A stretch of 34,741 nucleotides of DNA from Streptococcus sp. k-402 (GCF_013277515.1 NZ_VMNB01000017.1:1-34741); one strand, 5' to 3'; positions 1-9,475 are shown, counted from the stretch's first letter. Notes: generated by a model not told the origin, from the sequence alone. Translations and numbers: made by a program.

Positions 1-25
1 TTTTCATCGCTCTGAATATCAAAAA

Positions 26-50
26 AGAAAGGACGAAATTTGTCCTTTCT
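26..50 (-). terminator. Second terminator downstream of khpB
   Basis: A 9-bp stem (AGAAAGGAC / GTCCTTTCT) with a 7-nt loop is followed on the minus strand by a run of T. It lies about 50 bp beyond the first khpB terminator and probably acts as a backup for the same operon. Confidence 0.6.
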
Positions 51-95
51 CGAACTTAGCTTTTCATCAACCCACTACAGTTGACAAAGAGCCGC

Positions 96-120
96 AAAAA
101 ATCAGGAGAACCCTGATTTT
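96..120 (-). terminator. Rho-independent terminator of rnpA-yidC-khpB
   Basis: The stem AAAATCAGG / CCTGATTTT has a 5-nt loop and a T-run on the minus strand. It starts two bases after the khpB stop codon. Confidence 0.75.
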
Positions 121-122
121 AC

Positions 123-1109
123 TTATTCTGTATCTACAACGACATAGCGATTGGGCTCATCACCTTCAGAGTAACTCGTCACGCCATCCATACGTGAAAT
201 AATACGGTGGATAATCTTGCGTTCACTATTCGACATTGGATCTGTTTGATGACTGCGTCCTTCTTCTAAAACACGAGTCGCCAATTTTTGCGCATAGGTC
301 TGCAAGACTTCTGCACGGTGTTCAACATAATCATTGACATTAATAGTAATGTAGAAGGTTCTTGAATAGCGGTTATAAAGATAATTTTGAGCCAACAGTT
401 GCAAGGCCTTCAAGACTTTACCATGGTAACCGATAATACGACCTGGTTCATTGGTATCAATTTGTAGATTGATACTACGACGGTTATAGTCATTTGAAAG
501 TGTGGCTTCAACATCCATGTCATCCACAATCGCTTGAACATAGGCAGTCACATCCGTAGCCACCTGGGCAATATCAAAGCTCGGTTCAACTTTCAAGCCC
601 ATCTCTGTCAAGTCTTGATTTTCAGTTTGGTCTTGCTCAGTTTCAAGGTCATCAGCGCCCGCTTCTTCCCTCATCGCTTCCTCGATTTGAAGTTCATTTA
701 AAATCTCAATGTGACCAGTTTCTTCTAAGATAGTGCTGGCATGTCTTTCATGTTTTAAGATTTCAGCCTTGACTTCATCAGAAATACCTTGACCTTCCTC
801 TTCAATCTTTTTAATCGCCTCTACAACATGACCCAAATCAACAGTTGCTTCACTGACTGTTTTAACAGGCTCATTCAAATCATTGATTTTTTTCGGAACA
901 CCTTTTACTGCCTGTTGGTTTGCTTTGACAACAGTCGTTTCACTAATCGCTTCAATATCCACTTGGGCTGGTTTTTTACCAAATAAGCCAAGAAAGCCTT
1001 TTTTCTCACGAGAAATGACTTTAATATGTGCCTTCTTCCTTGGAATATCTAATTCTTTCAATCCTTTCTGGATTGCTTCTTCAACAGTTGAACCTGTAAA
1101 TACTACCAT
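123..1109 (-). CDS. khpB: RNA-binding protein KhpB (Jag/EloR)
   Basis: This is the KH/R3H RNA-binding protein that works with KhpA and controls cell elongation and division in pneumococcus. The 328-aa product has a Jag-N domain (residues 1-53), an acidic linker (about 75-175), a KH domain with the GxxG loop GYHG at 227-230, and an R3H domain with R297 and H301. Thr89 lies in the linker, at the position known as the StkP phosphorylation site of pneumococcal EloR. The start is an ATG behind a strong AAGGAGGA site. It lies 17 bp after yidC in the conserved rnpA-yidC-khpB order and is probably co-transcribed with them. Confidence 0.95.
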   Translation of the reverse strand: MVVFTGSTVEEAIQKGLKELDIPRKKAHIKVISREKKGFLGLFGKKPAQVDIEAISETTVVKANQQAVKGVPKKINDLNEPVKTVSEATVDLGHVVEAIKKIEEEGQGISDEVKAEILKHERHASTILEETGHIEILNELQIEEAMREEAGADDLETEQDQTENQDLTEMGLKVEPSFDIAQVATDVTAYVQAIVDDMDVEATLSNDYNRRSINLQIDTNEPGRIIGYHGKVLKALQLLAQNYLYNRYSRTFYITINVNDYVEHRAEVLQTYAQKLATRVLEEGRSHQTDPMSNSERKIIHRIISRMDGVTSYSEGDEPNRYVVVDTE

Positions 1110-1126
1110 TACCAGATTCCTCCTTA

Positions 1127-1951
1127 TTATTTCGTTTTCTGAGCCTTTTTCTTGGCTTTTCTTTTTCTATTTTCCAAATCTTTCTGTGCCTGAACTACCG
1201 CCTCGCGCTCTGCGATAATCTTGAATGGATTGTTCAAGAAATAGGTTTGCAAGACTTGATAAGCATTGGACACTGTCCAGTATAGGGCGACTCCACCTGG
1301 CGCATAAACTGCAAAGATAAAAATCAAGACCGGAATACCGTACATCATCACCGTCGTAGCGCCATTACGCTCAGACAAGGCTTTGTTGGACAACCAAGTA
1401 CTTAAAAAGGTAAATACTGCCGCTAAAATCGGAAGAACAAGGGTTGTATCCACACCACCAAGGTTAATCCATAAGAAATGACCTGTCTTTAAAAAGTCAA
1501 CTCTTGATAGGGCTTGGAACAAGGCCAAAATAACCGGCATCTGAATCAAAATTGGCCAAAGAGAATCTGACTGTCTGACACCCATTTCTTTAAAGACTTT
1601 ACGCATTTCCTGCTCTAGCTTGGTTCTGCTTTCCATATCTCGACCCGGATATTGTTCTCGAAGCGCCTTAATGCGTGGTTGAGCTTCCTGCATTTTTCTG
1701 GAAGCCACCATTTGCACTTGAAAGACTGGCAAAAGCACTGTACGAATTAAGACCGTAAAGAGAATAATCCCTACTCCGATACTGATATCAAATGATAAAA
1801 AGCGAATAATTTCCGCAAAGAAGTAAACAAATTTACTCCAAAAATCAGCCGAATCGGCTGTAATATCACTAGTTGCCCCATTAGTCGCACAGGCTGTCAT
1901 GATCAATAGAGACAGTCCTAGCAAACTAGTCAACTGTAGTTTCTTTTTCAC
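1127..1951 (-). CDS. yidC: Membrane protein insertase YidC1 (OxaA-type lipoprotein)
   Basis: YidC inserts membrane proteins with or without the Sec translocon. The chosen start is a GTG at 1951, eight bases after an AGGAAGG site, giving 274 aa; an ATG two codons upstream sits too close to that site. The N-terminus is a lipoprotein signal with lipobox MTAC (Cys21). Several membrane segments follow, and the first core helix carries the conserved groove arginine (about residue 70). The C-terminal tail is lysine-rich, as expected for ribosome contact. Its start overlaps the end of rnpA by 26 bp, which suggests translational coupling. Confidence 0.93.
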   Translation of the reverse strand: MKKKLQLTSLLGLSLLIMTACATNGATSDITADSADFWSKFVYFFAEIIRFLSFDISIGVGIILFTVLIRTVLLPVFQVQMVASRKMQEAQPRIKALREQYPGRDMESRTKLEQEMRKVFKEMGVRQSDSLWPILIQMPVILALFQALSRVDFLKTGHFLWINLGGVDTTLVLPILAAVFTFLSTWLSNKALSERNGATTVMMYGIPVLIFIFAVYAPGGVALYWTVSNAYQVLQTYFLNNPFKIIAEREAVVQAQKDLENRKRKAKKKAQKTK

Positions 1952-2297
1952 TCCCATTTCCTTCCTGGTAAATCTTTGATAATTTTAATACGTGGAGTAG
2001 ATTTTTCTCCATCTCTGCGTATCCCAAGGTTTCAACCCCTTTTCGAGCAATGACAACAAAGTCGACATCTTCTACCAGACTCCCTTTTGCATTCTGGATA
2101 ATATGCCGAATCCGTCGCTTGATTTGATTTCTAGTGACGGCATTCCCCAGTTTCTTGCTAACTGATAGACCTACTCGAAAATGGTTTTTCTGGTTTTCTA
2201 ATTGGTAGACAACAAATTTGCGATTGGCAAAACTTGTCCCCTCCTTGAAAATCGCCTTAAAATCTTTCTCTCTTTTTACACGAAAGTTTTTCTTCAA
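1926..2297 (-). CDS. rnpA: Ribonuclease P protein component
   Basis: RnpA is the protein subunit of RNase P, which matures tRNA 5' ends. The 123-aa basic protein carries the RNR signature (about residues 60-72, including [10 protein letters not shown]). The start codon is TTG, eight bases after a GGAG site, and gives the usual family length. It is the first gene of the rnpA-yidC-khpB operon, with a promoter just upstream. Confidence 0.95.
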   Translation of the reverse strand: MKKNFRVKREKDFKAIFKEGTSFANRKFVVYQLENQKNHFRVGLSVSKKLGNAVTRNQIKRRIRHIIQNAKGSLVEDVDFVVIARKGVETLGYAEMEKNLLHVLKLSKIYQEGNGSEKETTVD

Positions 2298-2326
2298 AAC
2301 TCAACTCCATCTATTAAATTACTACT

Positions 2327-2354
2327 ATTATACCATATTTTTCAAAAAAGCCAA
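2327..2354 (-). promoter_or_regulatory. rnpA promoter
   Basis: On the minus strand an extended -10 TGGTATAAT (hexamer 2327-2332) is preceded by a -35-like TTGGCT (2349-2354) with a 16-bp spacer. Confidence 0.65.
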
Positions 2355-2384
2355 TCATAGCAAGGTTTTGGACAATTTCATCAG

Positions 2385-2420
2385 AAAAAGGAGCCGGAAA
2401 ATCTCTTTCCCAACTCCTTG
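2385..2420 (-). terminator. ackA terminator
   Basis: A long G.U-containing hairpin, about 14 bp with a GAGA loop, is followed by a T-run on the minus strand. It lies between ackA and rnpA. Confidence 0.7.
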
Positions 2421-2445
2421 TCCTAAATATTTTTTCTAGTTTTAC

Positions 2446-3636
2446 TTATTTTTTCAAGCGTTCAACATCACGGGCAATGACCAATTCTTCATCTGTTGGA
2501 ATAACCAATACACGGATCTTCGCTGCATCTGTTGAGATGTCTCCTGTCACACCAAAGACGTTCTTTTCTGGGTCAACATCACAGCCAAACCAAGAGATAC
2601 CTGAGATAACATCTTCACGTACATCGGTTGCATTTTCTCCTACACCCGCTGTAAAGATAATAGCATCTGCTCCGTTTAGGACTGCGAGGTATTGACCGAT
2701 ATGTTTTTGGATACGATCAATATAGATTTCATAGGCCAAGGTAGCATCATGATCTCCTGCTTCTTTCGCAGCAATCACATCACGCATATCACTAGATTTA
2801 CCTGAGACACCCATAAGCCCTGATTCACGATTAAGGACGCGACTAATGTCTTCAGGCGTGTTAAAGTCCTCTGTATATTGCATTAAATAAGGAATAATAG
2901 CTGGGTCAATATCTCCTGTACGAGTACCCATCATCACACCACCAAGTGGAGTGAAGCCCATTGAAGTATCGACAGATTGACCGCCCTTAACTGCTGTAAT
3001 AGAAGCTCCATTACCGATATGGCAAGTAATCAATTTCAAGTCTTCTAATGGACGACCCAAGAGTTTTGCTGCTTCTCCTGCTACAAACTGATGGCTTGTA
3101 CCGTGGGCACCATATTTACGAACCTTGTTTTCTGTGTAATATTTTGTTGGTAGAGGGTAGCGATAAGCTTTCTCTGGCATAGTTGTGTGGAAGGAAGTAT
3201 CAAAAACAACTACACTGGTAATGTCTGGCAACAATTCCTTGAAGGCACGAACACCTGCTGCATTGGCTGGATTGTGGAGAGGAGCCAACAAGCTCAACTC
3301 TTCAACTTTTTCTAAAACATCTCCCTCAACGACTGTTGATTCTTTGAAATATTCTCCACCGGCAACAACACGGTGTCCAACACCTGTAATCTCATCATAA
3401 GCCTTGATAATATCGAAACGAATCAAATCATCCAATAAAATTTTAACAGCTTGTGTATGATTTTCGATATCCAAAATTTGTTGTTCAGAACGACCATCAA
3501 ATTTTACAGTTGAAATTGAATCTTTCAAACCGATACGTTCAATCAAGCCTTTCGCCAATACTTTTTCTTCTGGCATTAAGTATAATTGCCATTTCAAACT
3601 TGAACTTCCTGCATTGATTGCGATTGTTTTTGTCAT
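2446..3636 (-). CDS. ackA: Acetate kinase
   Basis: Acetate kinase converts acetyl phosphate plus ADP to acetate plus ATP and is the ATP-yielding step of mixed-acid fermentation. In pneumococcus it also drains the acetyl phosphate made by pyruvate oxidase. Family motifs are clear: N-terminal [34 protein letters not shown], and the nucleotide-binding block near HIGNGAS and TRTGDIDP. The ATG at 3636 is chosen (396 aa) because it lies nine bases after AGAGG; an in-frame TTG two codons upstream is less likely. Confidence 0.96.
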   Translation of the reverse strand: MTKTIAINAGSSSLKWQLYLMPEEKVLAKGLIERIGLKDSISTVKFDGRSEQQILDIENHTQAVKILLDDLIRFDIIKAYDEITGVGHRVVAGGEYFKESTVVEGDVLEKVEELSLLAPLHNPANAAGVRAFKELLPDITSVVVFDTSFHTTMPEKAYRYPLPTKYYTENKVRKYGAHGTSHQFVAGEAAKLLGRPLEDLKLITCHIGNGASITAVKGGQSVDTSMGFTPLGGVMMGTRTGDIDPAIIPYLMQYTEDFNTPEDISRVLNRESGLMGVSGKSSDMRDVIAAKEAGDHDATLAYEIYIDRIQKHIGQYLAVLNGADAIIFTAGVGENATDVREDVISGISWFGCDVDPEKNVFGVTGDISTDAAKIRVLVIPTDEELVIARDVERLKK

Positions 3637-3650
3637 TATCAATTACCTCT

Positions 3651-3673
3651 TTTAAGCGTTTTCAACTATTATA
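3651..3673 (-). promoter_or_regulatory. ackA promoter with overlapping cre-like site
   Basis: The minus strand carries an extended -10 TGTTATAAT (hexamer 3668-3673) without a good -35. Immediately downstream, over the predicted transcription start, lies TTGAAAACGCTTAAA (3651-3665). It matches the catabolite-response consensus WTGNAANCGNWNNCW at all but one defined position. Control by CcpA is inferred. Confidence 0.55.
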
Positions 3674-3685
3674 ACAAAATCTATT

Positions 3686-4639
3686 TTATATTTCAGTACC
3701 TTGAGTCCATTTTTGAAAATTTTCTTTAAATTTCATTAAAACACTTGCATCTTGCAAGCTAGCAAGTGGATAAATAAAAGGCTCTACTGCTATTTCATTT
3801 TTCTTCTGTAGGATAAAAATAGTCTTGGATTGTTTAGCATTAGCAAAGAGATTTTCAGGCAGACTGATCATGGCAACCAGACTTGCCTCCTCTTTCAACC
3901 AGCCTTTCAACAAATCACTTTGAGGACTGGTCAACAAATCACTCGGAGCTAGAAAAATAGCATATCCATCTGACTTGAGGTACTTAAGTCCTTGTTCCAT
4001 GAGCAAGTGATGGGCGTAAGTATGTTCTTGACTAGAGGCAACTTGATGGCGCGACGCAACGGCATCATCAGGATAATAGCCGACAGGCAAGTCGCTGATG
4101 ACCACATCGCTTTCTTTGAGCATTTGTGGACGAACGGCATCTCCTTGGACAAAACCAGCCTGCAAACCAATTACATCTGCCATGCTAGCTGCCAAATCAA
4201 TCAGCAAATCATCCACTTCCATTCCCAAGTAATCCACCTTTTTATCAAGCGAGGTCAAGAAAGTAGCACCCAAAATTCCCATGCCAGAACCCATTTCGAG
4301 GATAGTAATTTCCTCCTCTTTAAACAACTCTTCCACAATAAACATCAAAAGTAAGGCAATAGCATCTGGTGTAAACTGGTGATTGGCCTGTAGGGGCTCT
4401 GTCTGCCCAGCCTTCATCAAGAGAAACTGGTAGGTCTTGAGCCATTCTTCTTTGCGAAGTGCTAAGCGTTTAAGGGCCTGATTGTTCTCTTTGACCTGAT
4501 TTAGCTCAGTCTCACCATCCAAATAGATGCTGTTTTGCTCCACTAGGGCGTCATAAAAGTTGGTCGCCAAATCACTTTGGATGACTTGGACATTCTCTAG
4601 TAAATAGGTATAAGCTTGTTCAATTTTTTCAAAATCCAT
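3686..4639 (-). CDS. Class I SAM-dependent methyltransferase (YtxK-like)
   Basis: This 317-aa protein has an N-terminal helical region and a C-terminal Rossmann methyltransferase fold. Motif I is EMGSGMGILG (about 116-125), and the motif IV-like DLPVGYY resembles the NPPY box of N6-adenine methyltransferases. The DLPVGYY variant is characteristic of a Firmicute family found between the competence pilus operon and ackA. No specificity domain is present and the substrate is not known. The start ATG at 4639 has a close GGAA site. Confidence 0.8.
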   Translation of the reverse strand: MDFEKIEQAYTYLLENVQVIQSDLATNFYDALVEQNSIYLDGETELNQVKENNQALKRLALRKEEWLKTYQFLLMKAGQTEPLQANHQFTPDAIALLLMFIVEELFKEEEITILEMGSGMGILGATFLTSLDKKVDYLGMEVDDLLIDLAASMADVIGLQAGFVQGDAVRPQMLKESDVVISDLPVGYYPDDAVASRHQVASSQEHTYAHHLLMEQGLKYLKSDGYAIFLAPSDLLTSPQSDLLKGWLKEEASLVAMISLPENLFANAKQSKTIFILQKKNEIAVEPFIYPLASLQDASVLMKFKENFQKWTQGTEI

Positions 4640-4683
4640 ATTCCTATCTTATCAAATTTCCCTTCTTTTTTCCATCCTTATAG

Positions 4684-4716
4684 AAAAATCACTCCCTGAC
4701 TAGGCGAGTGATTTTT
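4684..4716 (-). terminator. Terminator at the 3' end of the 4700-5287 methyltransferase
   Basis: An AAAAATCACTC / GAGTGATTTTT inverted repeat overlaps the last codons and stop of the gene and is followed by a T-rich minus-strand stretch. Confidence 0.7.
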
Positions 4717-5287
4717 GGGCTGCTGTTAAAAAGAGTTCAGAGTAATTTCCTTGAAACAGGTCTTCAGCGCTATAGAGGATCTGACTATGCACAGATGAAA
4801 AACCAAACTGGGCTAGCTTGTTTTCCAGTTCAACCAATTCAAATCCATGATGGTTAGCTTCTGTCTTGGTAAAATCAGCAAGTAAAAGTTGTCCGTTTTC
4901 TCTCAGATGTTGATGAAACAGTGAGAGAGCCGCATCCAAATCAAGCATATGATGAAGAACCCGACAAACAACAATAAGATCAAACTCTTGCCTCAAGGGT
5001 TTTTCCAGTAAATCTTGCTCCAAAAAATGGATATTCTTGATGTCTTGCTGCTCCGCTTTCAAACGAGCTTGCTCCAGCATTTTCTCCGAAATATCCACCA
5101 ATGTTACAGACTTGGCCTGCTTGGCTAGGGGCAAGGTTAACAGACCCGTCCCTCCACCGAAATCCAAAATTTCTTTGTCTGATAGAAGATCAATCTGTTT
5201 CTCGACTGCTTGACAAACCAAGTTTGCGAGGAAGATATTTTTAGGGGAATCAAAAGTTTCTGCTTTGTGATTAAAATCATGTTTCAT
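4700..5287 (-). CDS. Class I SAM-dependent methyltransferase
   Basis: A 195-aa single-domain methyltransferase. Motif I is DFGGGTGLL (about 42-50), an acidic strand end (VTLVDIS) follows, and motif IV is FDLIVVCRVLHH. The compact architecture is that of UbiE/Tam-like small-molecule methyltransferases, but the substrate cannot be deduced. It follows comGG by about 30 bp and may be transcribed from the competence operon. Confidence 0.8.
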   Translation of the reverse strand: MKHDFNHKAETFDSPKNIFLANLVCQAVEKQIDLLSDKEILDFGGGTGLLTLPLAKQAKSVTLVDISEKMLEQARLKAEQQDIKNIHFLEQDLLEKPLRQEFDLIVVCRVLHHMLDLDAALSLFHQHLRENGQLLLADFTKTEANHHGFELVELENKLAQFGFSSVHSQILYSAEDLFQGNYSELFLTAAQKSLA

Positions 5288-5319
5288 ATCTTTAGTTTAA
5301 CACAAACTAGTTGAATTGA

Positions 5320-5733
5320 CTATGAATTCTCTTTCTTTTCAGGCTTCTTTTCTGATTTTTTCTTCTCCACTTTTTCGCTTGGATCAGTCGCTACCTCTTC
5401 CTTTTTATCTCTTTTCTCTTCTTTGATTTTAACGGAAGGAAATATGAATTCATATTGGCTCTTAGGCGTACGAACCCTCGTCACTAAGCCAGTTTTCTTG
5501 TTTTGATAGGTTACCTGACCTAGATTAAAAACCTGTTCCCCACTTTCTTGCTCGGCTTTATCCTTGGTTCGTTTAGCCATAGCAAAAGCAATCAGTTTTT
5601 CTTTATTTAAAGCATAGTCTTGATGGTGGGCGACTTGTCGGTTCAAGTAAAATTGTAACAAAAGACTAAAGATGGCTGCCATGGTGACTGCATAGAGGAG
5701 AACACCTGCCTTAACTTTTTTCTTTTTCCACAC
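5320..5733 (-). CDS. comGG: Competence type IV pilus minor pilin ComGG
   Basis: This is the last pilin-like gene of the comG operon (cglG). The 137-aa product has a short basic N-terminus, one transmembrane segment (about 9-28, starting AGVLLYAV) and an extreme lysine/glutamate-rich C-terminal tail (about 105-137). It lacks the usual Glu5 pilin motif, as ComGG proteins do. The start is a GTG overlapping comGF by 23 bp. Confidence 0.85.
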   Translation of the reverse strand: MWKKKKVKAGVLLYAVTMAAIFSLLLQFYLNRQVAHHQDYALNKEKLIAFAMAKRTKDKAEQESGEQVFNLGQVTYQNKKTGLVTRVRTPKSQYEFIFPSVKIKEEKRDKKEEVATDPSEKVEKKKSEKKPEKKENS

Positions 5734-6172
5734 GATAGATGAACTCTCTTTCTAGTCCTTTTTGGAATTGAAAACGGAAACGGATTAGCTGATTTTCCTC
5801 TGTAATTTGCGCAGATTTGAGTCCATAAACCATAGGCTGATAACCCCGTCCACTGGCATCGGTTTTCCGAAAATCATCTGATTTTGACTTACCTATCGCA
5901 ATTTCCTTGCCATCCTGCTTCATATAGAGGCGGTTGCCCTCCACTTTTTCAAACTGTGAACGATCTAATTCTGCCTCCAACTGGTCAACAAACAAGAGCC
6001 ACTCCTTTTGCTCGCTTTGTTGCTGGTAGCGAACTTCTGAAATGAGGAGCTGACTCATGGCTTGAAAGAGGAGTAAACTTCCACTGATGACAATGAGGGC
6101 AATCAGGGATTCCAACAAGGTAAAAGCCTTGACCTTATGGCTCTTTGATTGCCAACAACTGTTCTGAACCAT
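5711..6172 (-). CDS. comGF: Competence pilus minor pilin ComGF
   Basis: A 153-aa prepilin with the leader motif KAFTLLES, so the predicted prepilin peptidase (PilD/ComC) site lies between Ala and Phe, with Glu at +5. A hydrophobic helix follows. The ATG at 6172 is chosen because it lies six bases after GGAGG; a longer in-frame form from 6196 lacks a comparable ribosome site. It overlaps comGE and comGG in the tightly packed operon. Confidence 0.88.
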   Translation of the reverse strand: MVQNSCWQSKSHKVKAFTLLESLIALIVISGSLLLFQAMSQLLISEVRYQQQSEQKEWLLFVDQLEAELDRSQFEKVEGNRLYMKQDGKEIAIGKSKSDDFRKTDASGRGYQPMVYGLKSAQITEENQLIRFRFQFQKGLEREFIYRVEKEKS

Positions 6173-6437
6173 GATAAACCTCCAATCCCTTTTCACTAGA
6201 AAACACCTGAATCTCCACTCCGTTTATGTTTACCTGATTTTGACCTGTCTGCAGTGCCATCTTAGCGACACGCACAACTTCTTCTTTCTGCAAGATTTTT
6301 GCTTCTTCTTGCCTATTTTTCTGAATTTGTCCCAAAAGGAGGGTTGCTATGCTGGCAAAGATAGCTAGAGCAACTACTGCTTCCAGTAAAATTACTGCCC
6401 TAATTTTTTGTTTCCTTAATGCGTTTAATTTTTCCAT
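6135..6437 (-). CDS. comGE: Competence pilus minor pilin ComGE
   Basis: A 100-aa prepilin-like protein. The N-terminus has a basic leader, then [11 protein letters not shown] with Glu at +5 of the mature form, then a hydrophobic helix. It is a minor component of the transformation pilus, overlapping comGD upstream and comGF downstream. Confidence 0.85.
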   Translation of the reverse strand: MEKLNALRKQKIRAVILLEAVVALAIFASIATLLLGQIQKNRQEEAKILQKEEVVRVAKMALQTGQNQVNINGVEIQVFSSEKGLEVYHGSEQLLAIKEP

Positions 6438-6834
6438 TTCCTAGATATAATTGATAGCGAATCGCTCCTTTACTTGTCTGAAATTCAACCTTAGCCAGGG
6501 ACGAATTGCCCCCAGATCGGTCAAATGTAATACTTTGGCCTGATGGTGCTTGAATTCCTTTAGGAACTGTCAACTTTTGACCGCCATTGCTAATCGTCTG
6601 CCCATCTAAGTTCAGACTAGTCTTTTGCTGACTGGCTACACTGCGTTTTTGGGTTTCCCTATAGAGTTCTTCAAACTCCATAAAGAAAATCTGCTCCTCT
6701 ACCGCCGCAAAAGTGGACTGGACAGAGCCGGATAAGCCCAAGGCTACGATACTCACAAGACCCAAAACCAAGAGGCTTTCCAGCATGGTAAAGGCCTTAA
6801 TCCGCGACCGTTTGAGTCTTATTTTGTTTTGCAT
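6400..6834 (-). CDS. comGD: Competence pilus minor pilin ComGD
   Basis: A prepilin with leader motif KAFTMLES and a following hydrophobic helix. The ATG at 6834 (144 aa) is taken as start because it places the pilin motif about 15-20 residues from the N-terminus, as in relatives. An upstream in-frame ATG at 6879 would add 15 residues. The gene overlaps the 3' end of comGC. Confidence 0.85.
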   Translation of the reverse strand: MQNKIRLKRSRIKAFTMLESLLVLGLVSIVALGLSGSVQSTFAAVEEQIFFMEFEELYRETQKRSVASQQKTSLNLDGQTISNGGQKLTVPKGIQAPSGQSITFDRSGGNSSLAKVEFQTSKGAIRYQLYLGNGKIKRIKETKN

Positions 6835-7120
6835 GATATTCTTTATAAGCTGTAGCTTGCTCTTCTGTAATACGCCCATCTGCTTGTAACTTACTTAGGC
6901 TAGCATCTTCATTTTTTTCTAAGCTATAAAGCTCTGCCTGGCTTTCCACCACCTTAACAACAGCAGCTTTCCCTTTGTCATTGACCGCCTCTTTTTGCTT
7001 GGTCAAATTAGGTACAAAGAGCAAGAGAAGCACACTAATGATTAAAAGGACCACTAACATTTCTACCAGAGTGAAAGCTTTAACCTTAGCTTTTTTCAAG
7101 AATGTCATCATTTTTTTCAT
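6797..7120 (-). CDS. comGC: Competence pilus major pilin ComGC
   Basis: The 107-aa major pilin of the DNA-uptake pilus. The leader ends with KVKA and the mature part starts FTLVEMLVVLLIIS, with Glu at +5. A soluble helical domain with alternating charge follows. It lies between comGB and comGD. Confidence 0.93.
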   Translation of the reverse strand: MKKMMTFLKKAKVKAFTLVEMLVVLLIISVLLLLFVPNLTKQKEAVNDKGKAAVVKVVESQAELYSLEKNEDASLSKLQADGRITEEQATAYKEYHAKQNKTQTVAD

Positions 7121-7121
7121 G

Positions 7122-8138
7122 TTAAAAATTTACCTCCATATTTTGATACATGGGCATGAGCATTGCCGCATAAAGTAAAACGATAATCAGAGCCACAAAG
7201 ATAAAGACCAGTGGCTGCACCAGATTCATGGTGCGATTGACTCGGGTAAAAAAGGCTTCCCAAGTTTTTTCAGCATAGATTTCCAACTCACTACCCAGCT
7301 TGGACTTGACTTCCCCATACTCGATAATGAGACTCAACTCCTTTTTAAAGAAAGGATAGGTTGCTATGGTTTGAGAAAATTCGCGACCATTTTGTAGGGC
7401 TTGAGCTAAATCTTGACCGATTTCTTTAAAGAGCTGGGAACCTTGTTCCTGCATCATTTGAAAAATCTGCGTCAGCTCCATTCCCTGCGAAATCATATTG
7501 CCCCATTCACGCGCATAATAGGCTGTCAAATAGGTCTGCACAAAGATTCCAAGAAAGGGAAGGCGTGCTAGGATAGAAAAGACACGCATCTTAGAACTTC
7601 TTTTATAGAAAGTGAGTGCTAAAAGGGCAAGTACGGAAACAAACCCTACCATTCCTAGAAAGATTTGTGGCAGATTGCCAATAATTTGGGTGGCAATATT
7701 ACTACTATCCAGTTGTGGTAGTAGATAGTTCCGTAGTCCCAGCATGATTAAGAGAAGAAAACCCAGCAAAATCAAGGGATAGGTCGCTACTTCAATTAAT
7801 TTTTTCTTGACCTTGGCTAGATTGTCCAGATACTCTTCTATCTTTCCCAAACTCAGGTGGAGATTTCCATGGACTTCCGCTAGGGATAACTGAGTGACAA
7901 TGGCACTTGAAAATCCCAAACTTTCCATCATTTCTGAGAATGATTTCCCCTGAGACAAGCCCGTGCGCATCTGGGTCACACACTGCTTATCCAACAAGGC
8001 ACTCCTATCTAAAAAGGAGATGGTCTCCACCAGATGAAAACCGCTGGAAAAGAGATTGTTAAACAGGGTGATGATATTTTTTTGCTTAGCTGTAGCTAAT
8101 TTTTTCCGTTTCAGCCTGAAGACTTGTGATATGTCCAT
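7122..8138 (-). CDS. comGB: Competence pilus platform protein ComGB
   Basis: The inner-membrane platform of the transformation pilus (GspF/PilC family), which couples the ATPase to pilin extraction. The 338-aa product has two T2SSF-type cytoplasmic domains and three hydrophobic segments; the last ends near the C-terminus with VFIFVALIIVLLYAAML. The ATG at 8138 (starting MDISQV) is chosen for agreement with the family length; a 363-aa form is possible. It overlaps comGA by 53 bp. Confidence 0.92.
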   Translation of the reverse strand: MDISQVFRLKRKKLATAKQKNIITLFNNLFSSGFHLVETISFLDRSALLDKQCVTQMRTGLSQGKSFSEMMESLGFSSAIVTQLSLAEVHGNLHLSLGKIEEYLDNLAKVKKKLIEVATYPLILLGFLLLIMLGLRNYLLPQLDSSNIATQIIGNLPQIFLGMVGFVSVLALLALTFYKRSSKMRVFSILARLPFLGIFVQTYLTAYYAREWGNMISQGMELTQIFQMMQEQGSQLFKEIGQDLAQALQNGREFSQTIATYPFFKKELSLIIEYGEVKSKLGSELEIYAEKTWEAFFTRVNRTMNLVQPLVFIFVALIIVLLYAAMLMPMYQNMEVNF

Positions 8139-9027
8139 CTTTAAGAAGTTGGTCAATCTGTTTATTCCAGCTAGTTGGCTGGTGTTCTTGATAATCTTTG
8201 TTTGCAAAATCAACGATTCCTCCTCCCCCGACTAATCTCTGGTAGCAGACTCCCTGCAGAACGACTGCTAATTCCTCCTCACTCACACCCAACTCCAGCA
8301 GGCGTTCGTAAACACCTCGAATACTCTTGGCGTGAATGGTTGAAAAGACTGTCGCCCCTGTCAAACTAGCTCTAACTACTGCACGCGCCGTCTCGCTGTC
8401 CCGAATTTCTCCGATAATCAAGAGATCAGGACGATGACGTAGGGAAAGTTTGATCAGATTTTCATAGGTTAGTCCGATTGCCTCATTCAACTGCAACTGG
8501 AGCATGTCGTCCTGCTTGATCTCAACTGGATCTTCAATGGACATGACTTGTTGTCCCTTAAAAAGGGACTTGGCCAATTCGTGCATCAGGGTTGTCTTGC
8601 CACTTCCGACTGGACCAGCAAAAAGATAAAGTCCCCGTTGCCTGTACTGCTTACCCAATTCTCCAATATCCTGAAACCAAAAATGCAAATCCTGCTCCTC
8701 ATCATGCAACAAGCGAATAACTAAACTCTCATGCCCTCGATAATCGCCTACAGTAGACAAGCGTAGAGATGCCATCTTCTGGTCATAGGCATAATCACAC
8801 GAACCAAGTTGACTACGTCGCTTTTCTCCCACATTCATACCTGCCACAAACTTGAAATGACTGATGACGGCCGCAAATTTTTCAAAATCATAACAACCGA
8901 TTGTACAGCGCTCGTCTCCTATTCTCATATGAAGCTCATAAGCGTCTAACTTAGGAACAAAATAAATGTCTTGCGCTCCTTTTTTCCGAGCTGAACGAAT
9001 GATTTCTTGTGCAATTTCTTGAACCAT
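8086..9027 (-). CDS. comGA: Competence pilus assembly ATPase ComGA
   Basis: The secretion-type ATPase that powers assembly of the DNA-uptake pilus. The 313-aa product shows Walker A GPVGSGKTT (near residue 140), the aspartate box, Walker B DLLIIGEIRD, and the His box. The ATG at 9027 follows a strong GAGGAGGT site; an upstream in-frame ATG at 9087 would start before the competence promoter. It is the first gene of comGA-GG, controlled by ComX. Confidence 0.94.
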   Translation of the reverse strand: MVQEIAQEIIRSARKKGAQDIYFVPKLDAYELHMRIGDERCTIGCYDFEKFAAVISHFKFVAGMNVGEKRRSQLGSCDYAYDQKMASLRLSTVGDYRGHESLVIRLLHDEEQDLHFWFQDIGELGKQYRQRGLYLFAGPVGSGKTTLMHELAKSLFKGQQVMSIEDPVEIKQDDMLQLQLNEAIGLTYENLIKLSLRHRPDLLIIGEIRDSETARAVVRASLTGATVFSTIHAKSIRGVYERLLELGVSEEELAVVLQGVCYQRLVGGGGIVDFANKDYQEHQPTSWNKQIDQLLKDGHITSLQAETEKISYS

Positions 9028-9047
9028 ACTTACCTCCTCACCTATAC

Positions 9048-9055
9048 TATTCGCA
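9048..9055 (-). promoter_or_regulatory. ComX (SigX) combox of the comG operon
   Basis: The minus strand reads TGCGAATA at 9048-9055, one base from the streptococcal combox TACGAATA, about 20 bp upstream of the comGA start. A T-rich tract lies upstream. This is the late-competence promoter element recognised by ComX-RNA polymerase. Confidence 0.85.
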
Positions 9056-9070
9056 AAGATTTGGAAAAAT

Positions 9071-9102
9071 AAAAAAAGCAACTCCAAAAAAGTTACTTTT
9101 TC
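9071..9102 (-). terminator. Terminator after the DUF1033 gene
   Basis: AAAAGTAAC / GTTGCTTTT on the minus strand forms a hairpin with one G.U pair and a long T-run. It separates the DUF1033 gene from the competence promoter. Confidence 0.7.
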
Positions 9103-9103
9103 T

Positions 9104-9475
9104 CTATTTTAATTTCATACGGCAAGAACGGTGCCTTTCCTTACCTGTTTGTTTTTCATAGCCTGGACGTAATTTTTCATCTGGAATAACCTGCTCATCC
9201 TGTAAAAGAGCCAAAGAATGGTATTGTTGTAAATACTCGTCACATTCATCACACCAGCGTTGGTCTTCCGGGTCCCAAAAAATGGTCATCAAGTCACTTC
9301 TGCTTTTATAAAGAGGGGATTCTTGTTCCAATCTAAACCAGCAAGTTTTATAGTATTTGAGAGCATCATAATACTGGTCAAATTTCTTACTTGCTACAAT
9401 ATCTTCTTCCCAACCTTCTAAGAACCACCAAGGTTCAAAATCTCCGTACATTTCTATAACACGATACATATTCAT
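9104..9475 (-). CDS. DUF1033 family protein
   Basis: A 123-aa soluble protein rich in Trp, Tyr and acidic residues, with a short Cys-containing stretch (WCDECDEY) and a basic C-terminus. It matches the DUF1033 family of Firmicutes, which has no established function. The gene is conserved upstream of comGA in streptococci but is separated from it by a terminator. The start could be the ATG at 9475 or the one two codons later. Confidence 0.75.
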   Translation of the reverse strand: MNMYRVIEMYGDFEPWWFLEGWEEDIVASKKFDQYYDALKYYKTCWFRLEQESPLYKSRSDLMTIFWDPEDQRWCDECDEYLQQYHSLALLQDEQVIPDEKLRPGYEKQTGKERHRSCRMKLK

